This document shows positions 1-7,609 of a stretch of DNA of 64,000 nucleotides, in pieces; the first letter of the stretch is position 1; every line of letters begins with the position of its first letter. The DNA is taken from positions 1 to 64,000 of the forward strand of contig NZ_JACHVQ010000007.1 of NCBI RefSeq assembly GCF_014190805.1, given 5' to 3'. A program made the position numbers and the translations under genes. This DNA is from Flexivirga oryzae. GTDB lineage: Bacteria; Actinomycetota; Actinomycetes; Actinomycetales; Dermatophilaceae. The notes beneath the pieces were generated by a model, which saw nothing but the letters and a program-made list of their open reading frames with translations, had not been told where the DNA came from and ran no database searches.

Positions 1-184
1 CCACCCACTGCAGCCCGGCCAGGTCGGCGCCCAGGTCGTCGCCAATGTGCGGAAGCGCGACGTTGGCGATCGTGCCGTCGAGGAAGCCCATGCCGGACCC
101 GAGCACGGTCGTCGCGAGCAGCCGCCGCCCGGCCGGCTCGCTCATCGCGAGCGGCCGCGGCTCCGTGACGGCCGGAACGCCCAT
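1..184 (-). CDS. MFS multidrug exporter, N-terminus only (DHA2/EmrB-QacA type)
   Basis: Partial gene: only about the first 61 codons lie in the window and the rest continues past position 1. The reverse-strand translation has a short polar N-terminus and then GFLDGTIANVALPHI, which matches the first transmembrane helix (motif D1, LDxTIVNVALP) of 14-helix drug:H+ antiporters. A GAAGGA Shine-Dalgarno four bases before the ATG at 184 supports this start; a second ATG at 145 is possible. It is divergent from the EamA exporter gene with about 80 bp between them. The family assignment rests only on the first helix and the substrate cannot be inferred. Confidence 0.7.
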   Translation of the reverse strand, partial: MGVPAVTEPRPLAMSEPAGRRLLATTVLGSGMGFLDGTIANVALPHIGDDLGADLAGLQWV

Positions 185-261
185 GTGGTCCTTCAAGCCC
201 GACGACGCTGCGATCATTCCCGCGGCGGTGAGGGCGGTGGCGCTTCGATAGCGTCTTCGGG

Positions 262-1134
262 ATGTCTGCCACCGCACTGAGCCTCGTCCTCACGGCCGCG
301 GTCCTGCACGCCGTGTGGAACATCGCGGCGAAACGGGTCGGTGGTGGAAGCTACGCCTTCGTCTTCTCCTACTCGCTGCTCTCGGCGCTCCTCTGGTCAC
401 CGCTCGGCATCGCGGTGCTGCTCGTCAGCGGTGACGGACTCACCCGGACCCTGCTGTTGGCGAGCCTGCTCTCGGGTGCGCTACACATCGTGTACGGGCT
501 CACGCTGCAGACCGGTTACCGCAAGGCGGACCTGAGCGTGGTCTACCCGGTGGCGCGCGGCACCGGGCCACTGATCACCATGCTGTTCGCCATTGTGGTG
601 CTGGCCGATCGGCCCGGAGCCGTTGCCGTCGCGGGTGGTTTCGTGATCGTGGCCGGTGTCGCCGTCGTCGCGTCGGCCCGGTCGGCCGACGCCCCGCAGC
701 TGCACGCGGCCCCGGCCTGGCGGGGTGTCCGGTGGGGTGCCGCGACCGGGCTCGCCATTGCGGCATACACCCTGTGGGACGACCACGCGATGACCCACCT
801 CGCGCTGCTGCCGATCCCCTACTTCTGGCTCGGCACCGCCTGGCAGGCCGGGCTCATGGTGCCCGGGCTGCGCGGCCGTCGGGCCGAGCTGCGGTACGTG
901 CTGCGTGCGCACTGGCGGGAGACGCTGTGCGTCGCGCTGCTGTCACCGCTCGCGTACGTCCTAGTGCTGCAGGCGATGACCACGACGTCGGTGGCGCTGG
1001 TCGCGCCGGCACGCGAGTCGAGCATCGTCGTGGGCTCGTTGTTGGCGTGGAAGCTCTTCCACGAGCCGGCACCGGCGCGCAAGTTCGCCGGAGCGGTGGT
1101 CGTCCTGGCCGGCATCGCCCTGATCGCCGTATGA
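262..1134 (+). CDS. EamA/DMT-family transporter
   Basis: The 290-residue product looks like a ten-helix drug/metabolite exporter of the inner membrane. It has the early signature LHAVWNIAAKR (residues 15-25), the mid-protein VVYPVARGTGPL at the end of the first EamA repeat, and a second repeat ending in VVVLAGIALIAV. Length is normal for the family (280-320). The substrate is unknown. The ATG at 262 has only a weak GGG upstream. The last 174 bp overlap, tail to tail, the 3' end of the alarmone synthetase gene on the other strand. Confidence 0.85.
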   Translation: MSATALSLVLTAAVLHAVWNIAAKRVGGGSYAFVFSYSLLSALLWSPLGIAVLLVSGDGLTRTLLLASLLSGALHIVYGLTLQTGYRKADLSVVYPVARGTGPLITMLFAIVVLADRPGAVAVAGGFVIVAGVAVVASARSADAPQLHAAPAWRGVRWGAATGLAIAAYTLWDDHAMTHLALLPIPYFWLGTAWQAGLMVPGLRGRRAELRYVLRAHWRETLCVALLSPLAYVLVLQAMTTTSVALVAPARESSIVVGSLLAWKLFHEPAPARKFAGAVVVLAGIALIAV

Positions 1135-1881
1135 CGGCCGACGTGGTTCCGGAGCCTCGGCCGTTCGGCCCGGTGCGGAGTCGGCGCCACGGACCCGCTT
1201 GTGCAGCCGATCCATCGTGGTGTCGAGTGCGTCGGCGACGTCGGCGGCGTCCTTCAGTTCGGCGAGGAGCGCGGCGGGGACGTCCTGGTCGTACTTGTAG
1301 TAGATCTTGTGCTCCAGGCTCGCCCAGAAGTCCATGGCGATCGTTCGGAACTGGATCTCGACCGGCACCAGGACCTTCCCGGTGGACAGGAACACGGGTA
1401 TGTCGACGATCGCGTGCAGGCTCTTGTAGCCGTTGGGTTTCGGCTGCGCGATGTAGTCCTTGACGATCCGGACCGTGACGTCCTCCTGCCGGGTGAGCAG
1501 GTCGAACAGCATGTAGGCGTCGCCCACGAAACTGCAGGTCACCCGGATCCCGGCGATGTCGGTGATCTGTTCGCGGATCGCCTCGAGTTCGGCGGGGACG
1601 CCCCTGCGGTCCAGCTTCTCGACCAGGCTGTCGATGGTCTTCACCCGGCTGGAGACGTGCTCGATCGGGTTGTAGTCGTGCATCCGCCGGAATTCGTCGC
1701 TGAGGATGGTGATCTTGGTCTCGACCTCGCTCAGCGCGAACTCGTACTCGAGCATGAACCGCTGCATCCGCTGACCGATCGCGCGCACCTGACCGAAGGT
1801 GACCTCCTGCTCCGGGTGCAGGATCAGCGGCTCCGCAGGCACACCTCCGCCGGCGTCCTCGCGTTGTTCGTCGATGCTCAT
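961..1881 (-). CDS. Small alarmone synthetase-like GTP pyrophosphokinase (RelA/SpoT domain)
   Basis: Predicted to make (p)ppGpp by transferring pyrophosphate from ATP to GDP/GTP in the cytoplasm. The 306-residue protein has a synthetase domain at about 45-215, with SSRVKT (78-82), DYIAQPKPNGYKSLH (142-156), EIQFRT (175-180) and WASLEHK (186-192), the hallmark nucleotide-binding and catalytic blocks. HD hydrolase, TGS and ACT domains are absent, so it is a stand-alone synthetase. The ATG at 1881 has a GGAG six bases upstream. The last ~75 residues are Arg-rich, low in complexity and encoded antisense to the end of the EamA gene. They may be an unselected extension reaching the first stop at 961. 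Confidence 0.85.
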   Translation of the reverse strand: MSIDEQREDAGGGVPAEPLILHPEQEVTFGQVRAIGQRMQRFMLEYEFALSEVETKITILSDEFRRMHDYNPIEHVSSRVKTIDSLVEKLDRRGVPAELEAIREQITDIAGIRVTCSFVGDAYMLFDLLTRQEDVTVRIVKDYIAQPKPNGYKSLHAIVDIPVFLSTGKVLVPVEIQFRTIAMDFWASLEHKIYYKYDQDVPAALLAELKDAADVADALDTTMDRLHKRVRGADSAPGRTAEAPEPRRPSYGDQGDAGQDDHRSGELARRCRLVEELPRQQRAHDDARLACRRDQRHRRRGHRLQH

Positions 1882-1950
1882 GGCGCCTCCAACGTAACCT
1901 CTGCGAACCCCGGACGCAGCCGAACCCGCAGCGATCCGGTCCGGGGCACG

Positions 1951-1986
1951 ACGAAGGGCCCCGGCTGATTCGCCGGGGCCCTTCGT
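1951..1986 (-). terminator. Intrinsic terminator after tRNA-Tyr
   Basis: A perfect 15-bp inverted repeat (1951-1965 with 1972-1986) surrounds a 6-nt loop, immediately 3' of the tRNA on the minus strand. The stem is very GC-rich and flanked by AAGG/CCTT. No long U-tract follows, as is common in high-GC actinobacteria. Because it is symmetric it could also stop transcripts entering from the other side. Confidence 0.75.
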
Positions 1987-1990
1987 CAGG

Positions 1991-2074
1991 TGGTGCCAGG
2001 TCTAGGATTCGAACCTAGGTAGCTTTCGCGACGGATTTACAGTCCGCTCCCATTGGCCGCTCGGGCAACCTGGC
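1991..2074 (-). tRNA. tRNA-Tyr (GUA)
   Basis: The 84-nt tRNA reads on the minus strand from GCCAGGT at 2074 to an encoded CCA at 1993-1991. The acceptor stem GCCAGGT/ACCTGGC is perfect. The anticodon loop CTGTAAA gives GUA (Tyr). The T arm is CTAGG-TTCGAAT-CCTAG. A long class II variable arm, expected for bacterial tRNA-Tyr, lies between the anticodon and T arms. Confidence 0.95.
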
Positions 2075-2161
2075 GTGGTGCGTGGACGAGGATAACAAGC
2101 ATCGGGCGGCGCGGGCCAATCGGCGTCCCGCGGGCGGCATACCCGTGAGGGCGCGGCATAC

Positions 2162-2191
2162 TCGGGCGAGCACCGTACTCGCCCGAAGGAG
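2162..2191 (+). promoter_or_regulatory. Hairpin abutting the yajQ ribosome binding site
   Basis: TCGGGCGAG (2162-2170), a 7-nt loop and CTCGCCCGA (2178-2186) form a perfect 9-bp stem. Its last base is the first A of the AAGGAG Shine-Dalgarno (2186-2191), ten bases before the yajQ ATG. It could modulate ribosome access or protect the 5' end. No known RNA family is recognised. Confidence 0.4.
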
Positions 2192-2200
2192 CTGGAGATC

Positions 2201-2698
2201 ATGGCCGACTCGTCATTCGACATCGTCAGCAAGACCGACAAGCAGGAGGTCAGCAACGCGCTGAACCAGGCGGCCAAGGAGATCTCCACCCGCTACGACT
2301 TCCGCAACGTGGGCGCAGTGCTGGAGTGGTCCGGCGAGAAGATCGTCATGAAGGCCAACTCCGAGGAGCGCACGCTCGCAGTGCTCGACGTCTTCCAGAC
2401 CAAGCTGGTCAAGCGCGGCGTCTCACTGAAGTCGCTGGAACTCTCGCACGACGGCGAGCCGCAGTTGTCCGGCAAGGACTACCGCCTGGAGGCGACGCTC
2501 AAGAACGGCATCAGCCAGGAGAACGCCAAGAAGATCTCCAAGATCATCCGCGACGAAGGCCCGAAATCGGTCAAGTCGCGCATCGAGGGCGACGAGTTGC
2601 GGGTGACCAGCAAGTCGCGCGACGACCTGCAGGAGGTCCAGCGGCTGCTCAAGGCGGCGGACCTGGATGTCGCGCTGCAGTTCACCAATTACCGCTGA
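2201..2698 (+). CDS. yajQ: YajQ-family nucleotide-binding protein
   Basis: A cytoplasmic protein of 165 residues, matching the YajQ/DUF520 family in length and sequence from end to end. It starts with SSFDIVSK, has NALNQAAKEISTRYDF (28-43) and ends in VALQFTNYR, the usual C-terminus. The family folds as two ferredoxin-like domains and some members bind cyclic di-GMP. Whether this one does is not visible here. The start is clear from AAGGAG before the ATG. It is monocistronic and convergent with the SDR gene at 2737, with only 38 bp between their stops. Confidence 0.95.
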   Translation: MADSSFDIVSKTDKQEVSNALNQAAKEISTRYDFRNVGAVLEWSGEKIVMKANSEERTLAVLDVFQTKLVKRGVSLKSLELSHDGEPQLSGKDYRLEATLKNGISQENAKKISKIIRDEGPKSVKSRIEGDELRVTSKSRDDLQEVQRLLKAADLDVALQFTNYR

Positions 2699-2736
2699 AC
2701 CACGCGTTGCGCGGGTCGGACCCGGTACGAACCCCG

Positions 2737-3639
2737 TCAGTCCGGGAGCGACACGTTGACCGAGGGCCCGGCTGCGACTGCCTCCTCGATCCCGGAGGCC
2801 GGCCCGAACAGCTTCCGCTCGAGCGGCACGGTGAGGTAGGTGGCGAATCCGGGTGCCAGGCGCGTCATCAGGTCGAGCACGACCGCGTCCCCGCCGACGC
2901 GGATGCGCGGTTTCGCCCGCTCGACGCCATCGACGATGATGCGGGCCGCCTTCGAGGGTGGCATCCGAAGAAGTTTCTCCCGGTAGATGCGCTCCCGGGC
3001 GCGCTGGCCGGCGGTGAGTTCCTCACCCGCTTCCTCGGCGATTCGCGTTGCACTCGACGAGATCGCGGTGGCGACCCCACCGGGATGCACGACGCTGACG
3101 TGGACGGGCTGCCCGGTGAGGATCATCTCGGTGCGGAGCGCTTCGGTGAACCCGCGGACGCCGAACTTCGCTGCGCAGTACTGCGACAGTCCGGGCTGGC
3201 TGATGACGCCGTTGATGCTGGAGACGTTGACGACAGCGCCATCGCCCGAGGCGACGAGGTGCGGCAGGAAGGCATGGGTGCCATGGATGACCCCGTTGAG
3301 GTTGACCGCGAGGACGCGTTCGTAGTCCGCCCACTTGCTGTCCAGCACGTGGCGGTTCCACGCGATGCCGGCGTTGTTGTAGATCTGGTTGACCCGGCCG
3401 AAACGTCCCTTCACCTCGTCGGCCCACGACAGCACCGCGTCCCGGGCGCTGACATCGACGACGGACGTGTGGGACGGGCCATCCAGCAAGGACGCCGTCT
3501 CCGCCAGGCCCGTCTCGTCGAGGTCGCTGATGGCGACGGACGCACCACGGCGGGCGAGTTCGACGGCGAGGGCGCGGCCGATGCCCGAACCGGCTCCCGT
3601 GATGGCGGCGACCTTGCCGCTGACCTTGCTACGTCTCAT
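2737..3639 (-). CDS. Short-chain dehydrogenase/reductase
   Basis: A classical SDR of 300 residues: cofactor motif TGAGSGIG (14-21), NNAG (88-91), serine in the NVSSING segment near 140, and YCAAK with Y154 and K158. The Asp ending the second beta strand (ISDLDE) points to NAD(H). The ATG at 3639 is chosen because AAGGAG lies 8-9 bases upstream; the frame is open for 33 more codons but without a Shine-Dalgarno. A C-terminal extension of about 40 residues beyond the core resembles lipid- or steroid-type SDRs, but the substrate is unknown. It follows the TetR gene on the same strand and may belong to the TetR-controlled set. Confidence 0.85.
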   Translation of the reverse strand: MRRSKVSGKVAAITGAGSGIGRALAVELARRGASVAISDLDETGLAETASLLDGPSHTSVVDVSARDAVLSWADEVKGRFGRVNQIYNNAGIAWNRHVLDSKWADYERVLAVNLNGVIHGTHAFLPHLVASGDGAVVNVSSINGVISQPGLSQYCAAKFGVRGFTEALRTEMILTGQPVHVSVVHPGGVATAISSSATRIAEEAGEELTAGQRARERIYREKLLRMPPSKAARIIVDGVERAKPRIRVGGDAVVLDLMTRLAPGFATYLTVPLERKLFGPASGIEEAVAAGPSVNVSLPD

Positions 3640-3771
3640 CTGCGTGCTCCTTGTGCGTTGCCGCGTTGTGGTGAGAACCAGTCTGGGAGCCACGACTGGA
3701 CCGGGACATGTGCACAATTGCCCGTATTCACCGTTCACGTGGTGCGAACTGGACCACTGGTGGTGACGAGG

Positions 3772-4416
3772 TCACCCGTCCGAGGAGTGCGGGGGCCGGT
3801 CCGCCTCGGCAGCGGCGGAGCCGAGGCCGGCTCCCGCCATGCGCAGCGCCATCCGCGCGTTGTGGTCGGCGATGCGTTCCGGCGACCACGCGTCCCGCTC
3901 GTCGTACCACCGCGCGACGTCGATCGACATACCCATGATCGCGTTGGTCGTCATACCGACGTCAGCGCAGTCGAAGTCGCCCGACTCGACCCCGGCGACC
4001 AACGCCGCACGGATCAGTTGCTGTATGTCGCGCCGCAGCGCGTCGATGGTCGCGCGGTGCTCCGGCAAGAGCGACGGCAACTCGTAGTTGACCACGCGCG
4101 CCATGGTGTGGTCGGTGACGTGCCCGAGCACCAGGCGACGGACCAGCGCCGCCAGCCGGGCGCTCGGGCCGGCGACACCCCGCTGGGCGTCCTGCAAGCC
4201 CTGCAGGGTGGCCCGGTGCCCCTCCAGCGAGATCGCGAACAGCAGCGACTCCTTCGTGCGGTGATGCACGTAGACGGCCGCCGGCGACATACCGGCCGCG
4301 GCCGCGATGTCGCGTGTCGTTGTGCCGTGAAAACCCTTGGCGCCGAAGGCATCTCTGGCAGCCACCAGTAGCCGGCGCTGTGCGTCGCTCGGTGGTGCGT
4401 CGACCGTCTCGGCCAT
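3772..4416 (-). CDS. TetR-family transcriptional regulator
   Basis: The 214-residue protein has an N-terminal TetR helix-turn-helix (about 14-60): AFGAKGFHGTTTRDIAAAAGMSPAAVYVHH. A helical ligand domain follows. It is divergent from the SDR/quinone oxidoreductase operon and upstream of the SDR at 2737 on its own strand. This is the usual layout for a local repressor. The shared 163-bp control region holds a CTAAGC-N4-GCTTAG inverted repeat that is a good operator candidate. The ligand is unknown; acyl-CoA or a hydroxylated lipid would fit the neighbouring enzymes. Confidence 0.85.
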   Translation of the reverse strand: MAETVDAPPSDAQRRLLVAARDAFGAKGFHGTTTRDIAAAAGMSPAAVYVHHRTKESLLFAISLEGHRATLQGLQDAQRGVAGPSARLAALVRRLVLGHVTDHTMARVVNYELPSLLPEHRATIDALRRDIQQLIRAALVAGVESGDFDCADVGMTTNAIMGMSIDVARWYDERDAWSPERIADHNARMALRMAGAGLGSAAAEADRPPHSSDG

Positions 4417-4486
4417 CAGGTCCTCTCGGTGTCACGGCGGCGGACTTTGTGTCCCCGCGTTGACGAGCATGCCGCAGCATGACACG

Positions 4487-4502
4487 CTAAGCAAGCGCTT
4501 AG
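4487..4502. promoter_or_regulatory. Candidate TetR operator
   Basis: CTAAGC (4487-4492) and GCTTAG (4497-4502) form a perfect 6-bp inverted repeat with the 4-nt centre AAGC. It lies between the divergent TetR gene (start 4416) and the SDR operon (start 4580). TAAGC...GCTTA palindromes are typical binding sites of actinobacterial TetR proteins. The assignment is by position and symmetry only. Confidence 0.55.
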
Positions 4503-4579
4503 TCAGTCGGGTGTTCGACCGATCGGCGACACCGACCGGTCGCACCGACGATCCGGCAGCACGCGAAGGAGAAGAGAAC

Positions 4580-5383
4580 GTGCCCACACCGCTGTCGTCC
4601 TGGTCAGGTCAGCGCGTCGTCGTGACCGGCGCCGCCCGCGGCATCGGTGCCGCGATCGCGGAGCGGCTCAGCGGCCTCGGCGCGCGGGTCGTGATCAGCG
4701 ACCGCCTCGACGAACAGCTCCGCGAAACGGCCGAGCGCATCGGCGCACAACCGATCCCGGGCGACCTCGGCACCGAGGACGGCGTCCGCGCCGTGGTCGA
4801 CGCCGCGCTGGCCCACCTCGACGACATCGATGTCTGGATCGGCAACGCCGGCGTCGCCGCCGGATCCGGGCTGGACGCACCGGAGTCCGAGTGGGACCTG
4901 TCGTGGCAGATCAACGTGCTCGCCCACGTCCGGGCGGCGCGGCTGCTGGTGCCCCGGTGGCTCGAGCGCGGCACCGGGCGGTTCGTGATCACCGCCTCGG
5001 CGGCCGGCCTGCTGACGATCCTGGACCAGCCCACGTATGCGGTCACCAAGCACGGCGCCGAGGCGTTCGCGGAGTGGCTCGCCGCCAGTTACGGACACCG
5101 CGGCATCGACGTGCACGCCATCTGCCCGCAGGGTGTCCGCACCGACATGTATCCCGGCCCGGGCGACAACCCCGCAGCCGCGACCATCGGCCACGACGGC
5201 ACCCTCGCGCCGGCCGACGTCGCCGACGCCCTGGTGGAAACCCTGGCGCGGGGCGACTTCCTGGTGCTGCCGCACCCGGAGGTCAAGGACTACTTCGCGC
5301 TGCGAGCCTCCGACACCGACCGCTGGCTGCGCGGGATGCAGCGGTTGCAGGCACGGATCGACGAGGCAGGTACTGGTCGATGA
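4580..5383 (+). CDS. Short-chain dehydrogenase/reductase
   Basis: An SDR of 267 residues with TGAARGIG (16-23), GNAG (88-91, in place of NNAG), serines in ITASAAG near 140, and YAVTK (Y153, K157). The GTG at 4580 is preferred because GAAGGAGA lies about nine bases upstream; the open frame reaches back to 4337 but runs through the TetR gene. It is the first gene of a three-gene operon. Its stop overlaps the next ATG (ATGA), so translation is coupled to the quinone oxidoreductase. Confidence 0.85.
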   Translation: MPTPLSSWSGQRVVVTGAARGIGAAIAERLSGLGARVVISDRLDEQLRETAERIGAQPIPGDLGTEDGVRAVVDAALAHLDDIDVWIGNAGVAAGSGLDAPESEWDLSWQINVLAHVRAARLLVPRWLERGTGRFVITASAAGLLTILDQPTYAVTKHGAEAFAEWLAASYGHRGIDVHAICPQGVRTDMYPGPGDNPAAATIGHDGTLAPADVADALVETLARGDFLVLPHPEVKDYFALRASDTDRWLRGMQRLQARIDEAGTGR

Positions 5384-6366
5384 AGGCCTGGCAGGTGCAG
5401 GAGCTGGCCGAGCCGGCGCAGGCGGTCCGGATCACCGACATCCCGAAGCCGGAGCCGGGTCCCGACGAGGTGCAGGTGCGGGTGCTCAGCGCGGCGCTGA
5501 ACTTCCCCGATGTGCTGATGTGCCAGGGGCTCTACCAGGTGCGGCCCGAGCTGCCGTTCACCCCCGGTGTCGAGCTGTGCGGCGAGGTCACCGCCATCGG
5601 TCAGCGCGTCACCGGCTGCGCGGTCGGTGATCGGGTGATCGGCACGGCCGTCATACCGCACGGAGGGTTCGCCGAGTTCGCGCTCATGCCGGCCGAGAGC
5701 GCACCGGCCCCGGCCGGCCTGGACGACGACGCGGCGGCGGTGCTCACCATCGCCTACCAGACGGCGTGGGCCGCGCTCTTCCACCGGGCCAACCTCCGAC
5801 CGGACGAGACCGTGCTCGTCCAGGCAGCGTCCGGCGGGGTGGGCTCCGCGGCGGTGCAACTGGCGAAGATCAACGGCAACAAGGTGATCGCGATCGTGGG
5901 CGGCGGACCGAAGGTGGACGCGGCCCGCCGGCTCGACGCGGACGTCGTCATCGACCGGACCGCCGAGGACGTCGTGGCCCGGGTCAAGGAGGCCACCGAC
6001 GGACGCGGCGCCGACGTCATCTTCGACCCGGTCGGCGGGGACGCCTATGACCTGCTGGCCAAGTGTGTCGCCTTCGAGGGGCGCATCGTGATCGTCGGCT
6101 TCAGCGGCGGCCGCATCCAGGCACCACCGCTGAACCACGTGTTGCTGAAGAACTACGCGATCCTCGGATTGCACTGGGGCTACTACCGAACCATGCGCCC
6201 GTCAGTGATCGCCGAGGGACACGACCGACTGGCGGCGCTGGCCGCGGACGGCCTCATCCGACCCCTCATCTCCGGACGGCTCGGCTTCGGCGAGCTGCCG
6301 GACGGACTGGCCCAGCTGGCCGCGGGCAAGACCATCGGCCGACTGGTCTGGCGCCCCTCAGCCTGA
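5380..6366 (+). CDS. NADPH:quinone oxidoreductase family protein (zinc-free MDR)
   Basis: A medium-chain dehydrogenase/reductase of 328 residues in the quinone oxidoreductase branch: N-terminal GroES-like domain with FPDVLMCQG (42-50) and PFTPGVELCGEV (59-70), then a Rossmann domain with AASGGVGSAAVQLAK (149-163). The catalytic-zinc cysteine and histidine ligands of alcohol dehydrogenases are absent, so an NADPH-dependent enone or quinone reductase is likely. It overlaps the preceding SDR gene by four bases and is followed 28 bp later by a FabG-like SDR. A lipid or steroid beta-oxidation-like route is possible but not shown. Confidence 0.85.
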   Translation: MKAWQVQELAEPAQAVRITDIPKPEPGPDEVQVRVLSAALNFPDVLMCQGLYQVRPELPFTPGVELCGEVTAIGQRVTGCAVGDRVIGTAVIPHGGFAEFALMPAESAPAPAGLDDDAAAVLTIAYQTAWAALFHRANLRPDETVLVQAASGGVGSAAVQLAKINGNKVIAIVGGGPKVDAARRLDADVVIDRTAEDVVARVKEATDGRGADVIFDPVGGDAYDLLAKCVAFEGRIVIVGFSGGRIQAPPLNHVLLKNYAILGLHWGYYRTMRPSVIAEGHDRLAALAADGLIRPLISGRLGFGELPDGLAQLAAGKTIGRLVWRPSA

Positions 6367-6394
6367 TAACGACCCAACCAACACAAGGAGACAC

Positions 6395-7150
6395 ATGTCG
6401 GAGACACGAACCGCCGTCGTCACGGGTTCCGCCCGTGGCATCGGCGCCGCCATCGCCGAACGCCTCGCGAGTGACGGCCTGGCCGTCGCCGTACTCGACC
6501 TCGACGAGGGCGCCTGCCAGACGGTCGTCGACAACATCACCGCAGCGGGCGGCAAGGCCCTCGCCGTGGGCTGCGACGTGAGCGACGAGTCATCCGTGAC
6601 CGCCGCCGTCGCGAAGGTCGCCGCCGACCTCGGCTCGCCGACCGTGCTGGTCAACAACGCCGGGGTGCTGCGCGACAACCTGATCTTCAAGATGTCCGTC
6701 GACGACTGGGACACGGTGATGAACGTGCACCTGCGCGGCAGCTTCCTGATGACCCGGGCGGTGCAGAAGTACATGACCGAGGCGAAGTTCGGCCGCATCG
6801 TCAACCTGTCGAGCACCTCGGCACAGGGCAACCGCGGCCAGGTCAACTACTCCGCGGCCAAGGCGGGCATGCAGGGCTTCACCAAGACCCTCGCGATCGA
6901 GCTGGGCAAGTTCGGTGTCACCGCCAACGCGATCGCGCCCGGCTTCATCGTGACCGACATGACCAAGGCGACCGCGGACCGCGTCGGTGTCGACTTCGAC
7001 GAGTTCCAGCAGCTGGCCGCCAAGGAGATCCCCGTGCAACGCGTGGGGCGCCCGGACGACATCGCGAACGCCGCATCGTTCTTCTGCAGCGAGGCAGCCG
7101 GTTTCGTCAGCGGTCAGGTCCTGTATGTCGCCGGCGGCCCCTACGACTGA
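6395..7150 (+). CDS. FabG-like SDR (3-oxoacyl-reductase type)
   Basis: A compact SDR of 251 residues, close to FabG in length and motifs: TGSARGIG (10-17), NNAG (87-90), NLSSTS with the catalytic serine near 140, YSAAK (Y152, K156), and a C-terminal VSGQVLYVAGG. An AAGGAG precedes the ATG by seven bases. It ends the TetR-controlled operon and could reduce a 3-oxoacyl or hydroxy intermediate made by its neighbours. It is unlikely to be the housekeeping FabG because no acyl carrier protein or fatty acid synthase genes are nearby. Confidence 0.85.
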   Translation: MSETRTAVVTGSARGIGAAIAERLASDGLAVAVLDLDEGACQTVVDNITAAGGKALAVGCDVSDESSVTAAVAKVAADLGSPTVLVNNAGVLRDNLIFKMSVDDWDTVMNVHLRGSFLMTRAVQKYMTEAKFGRIVNLSSTSAQGNRGQVNYSAAKAGMQGFTKTLAIELGKFGVTANAIAPGFIVTDMTKATADRVGVDFDEFQQLAAKEIPVQRVGRPDDIANAASFFCSEAAGFVSGQVLYVAGGPYD

Positions 7151-7161
7151 TCCTCACCGAG

Positions 7162-7268
7162 CGGACACCATCGGCACCGGGAGGACACGCAGATCGCCCG
7201 ATTTCGGGCGGATTTGCGTGTCCTGTCGGTGCTTTTGTGTCCTGTCGGTGCTTTTGTGTCCGGTCGGT
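7162..7268. repeat. Inverted-repeat element with GGACAC boxes, 19-20 nt period
   Basis: Two GGACAC boxes 20 nt apart (7163, 7183) face three GTGTCC boxes 19 nt apart (7218, 7237, 7256). The arms 7174-7200 and 7205-7232 pair along about 24 of 27 positions around a 4-nt loop. The right arm contains 2.7 copies of a 19-nt unit (7218-7236, 7237-7255, 7256-7268). It sits just after the SDR operon and probably ends its transcription. The same architecture recurs near 36.6 and 53.1 kb. Confidence 0.7.
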
Positions 7269-7396
7269 AAGGAGCCGGTGGGTGGCGCGGTGGCCTGAGG
7301 AGCTACCTCAGCCGCGGAAATAGGTCATCTGCCCGACGCGGTGGGCTACCTCAGGCGGCGAACCTCGATGCCATACACCAGACATCGAAAGGCACC

Positions 7397-7609
7397 ATGA
7401 TGAACTTCTCGTTCTCGACCGCACCCATCGTCGACGCACAGATCGCCTACCGGCAACAGCAGATCGCACACGACTTCGCCGTCGCGCACGGCTGGGAACT
7501 CAGTGCTCGTCGGCTGTTCGGGCGCCGCCGGCGTCCGGCACATCAGACACCGGTCATTCCTCCCCAGGACATCAACCTCGTGCGGCCCGGACGTCTCGGC
7601 TGGCGATGA
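7397..7609 (+). CDS. Small protein coupled to the LAL regulator
   Basis: The product is 70 residues, mostly polar, with a basic patch RRLFGRRRRP near the middle, no membrane segment and no recognised family. A GAAAGG lies about eight bases before the first of two ATGs. The stop overlaps the start of the downstream LuxR gene as ATGA. That overlap is the main reason to believe it is real: it may be a leader that sets translation of the regulator, or a small partner protein. Function unknown. Confidence 0.55.
   Translation: MMNFSFSTAPIVDAQIAYRQQQIAHDFAVAHGWELSARRLFGRRRRPAHQTPVIPPQDINLVRPGRLGWR

Noticed and set aside
3762..3776. GGTGAC-GAG-GTCACC palindrome at the TetR stop codon
   Set aside because: Six base pairs with a 3-nt loop in GC-rich DNA is weak, and it lies at a 3' end rather than at a promoter.
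2326..4371. A 681-codon plus-strand open frame across yajQ, the SDR and TetR genes
   Set aside because: No domain is seen, the composition is random, and it overlaps three recognisable genes in other frames.
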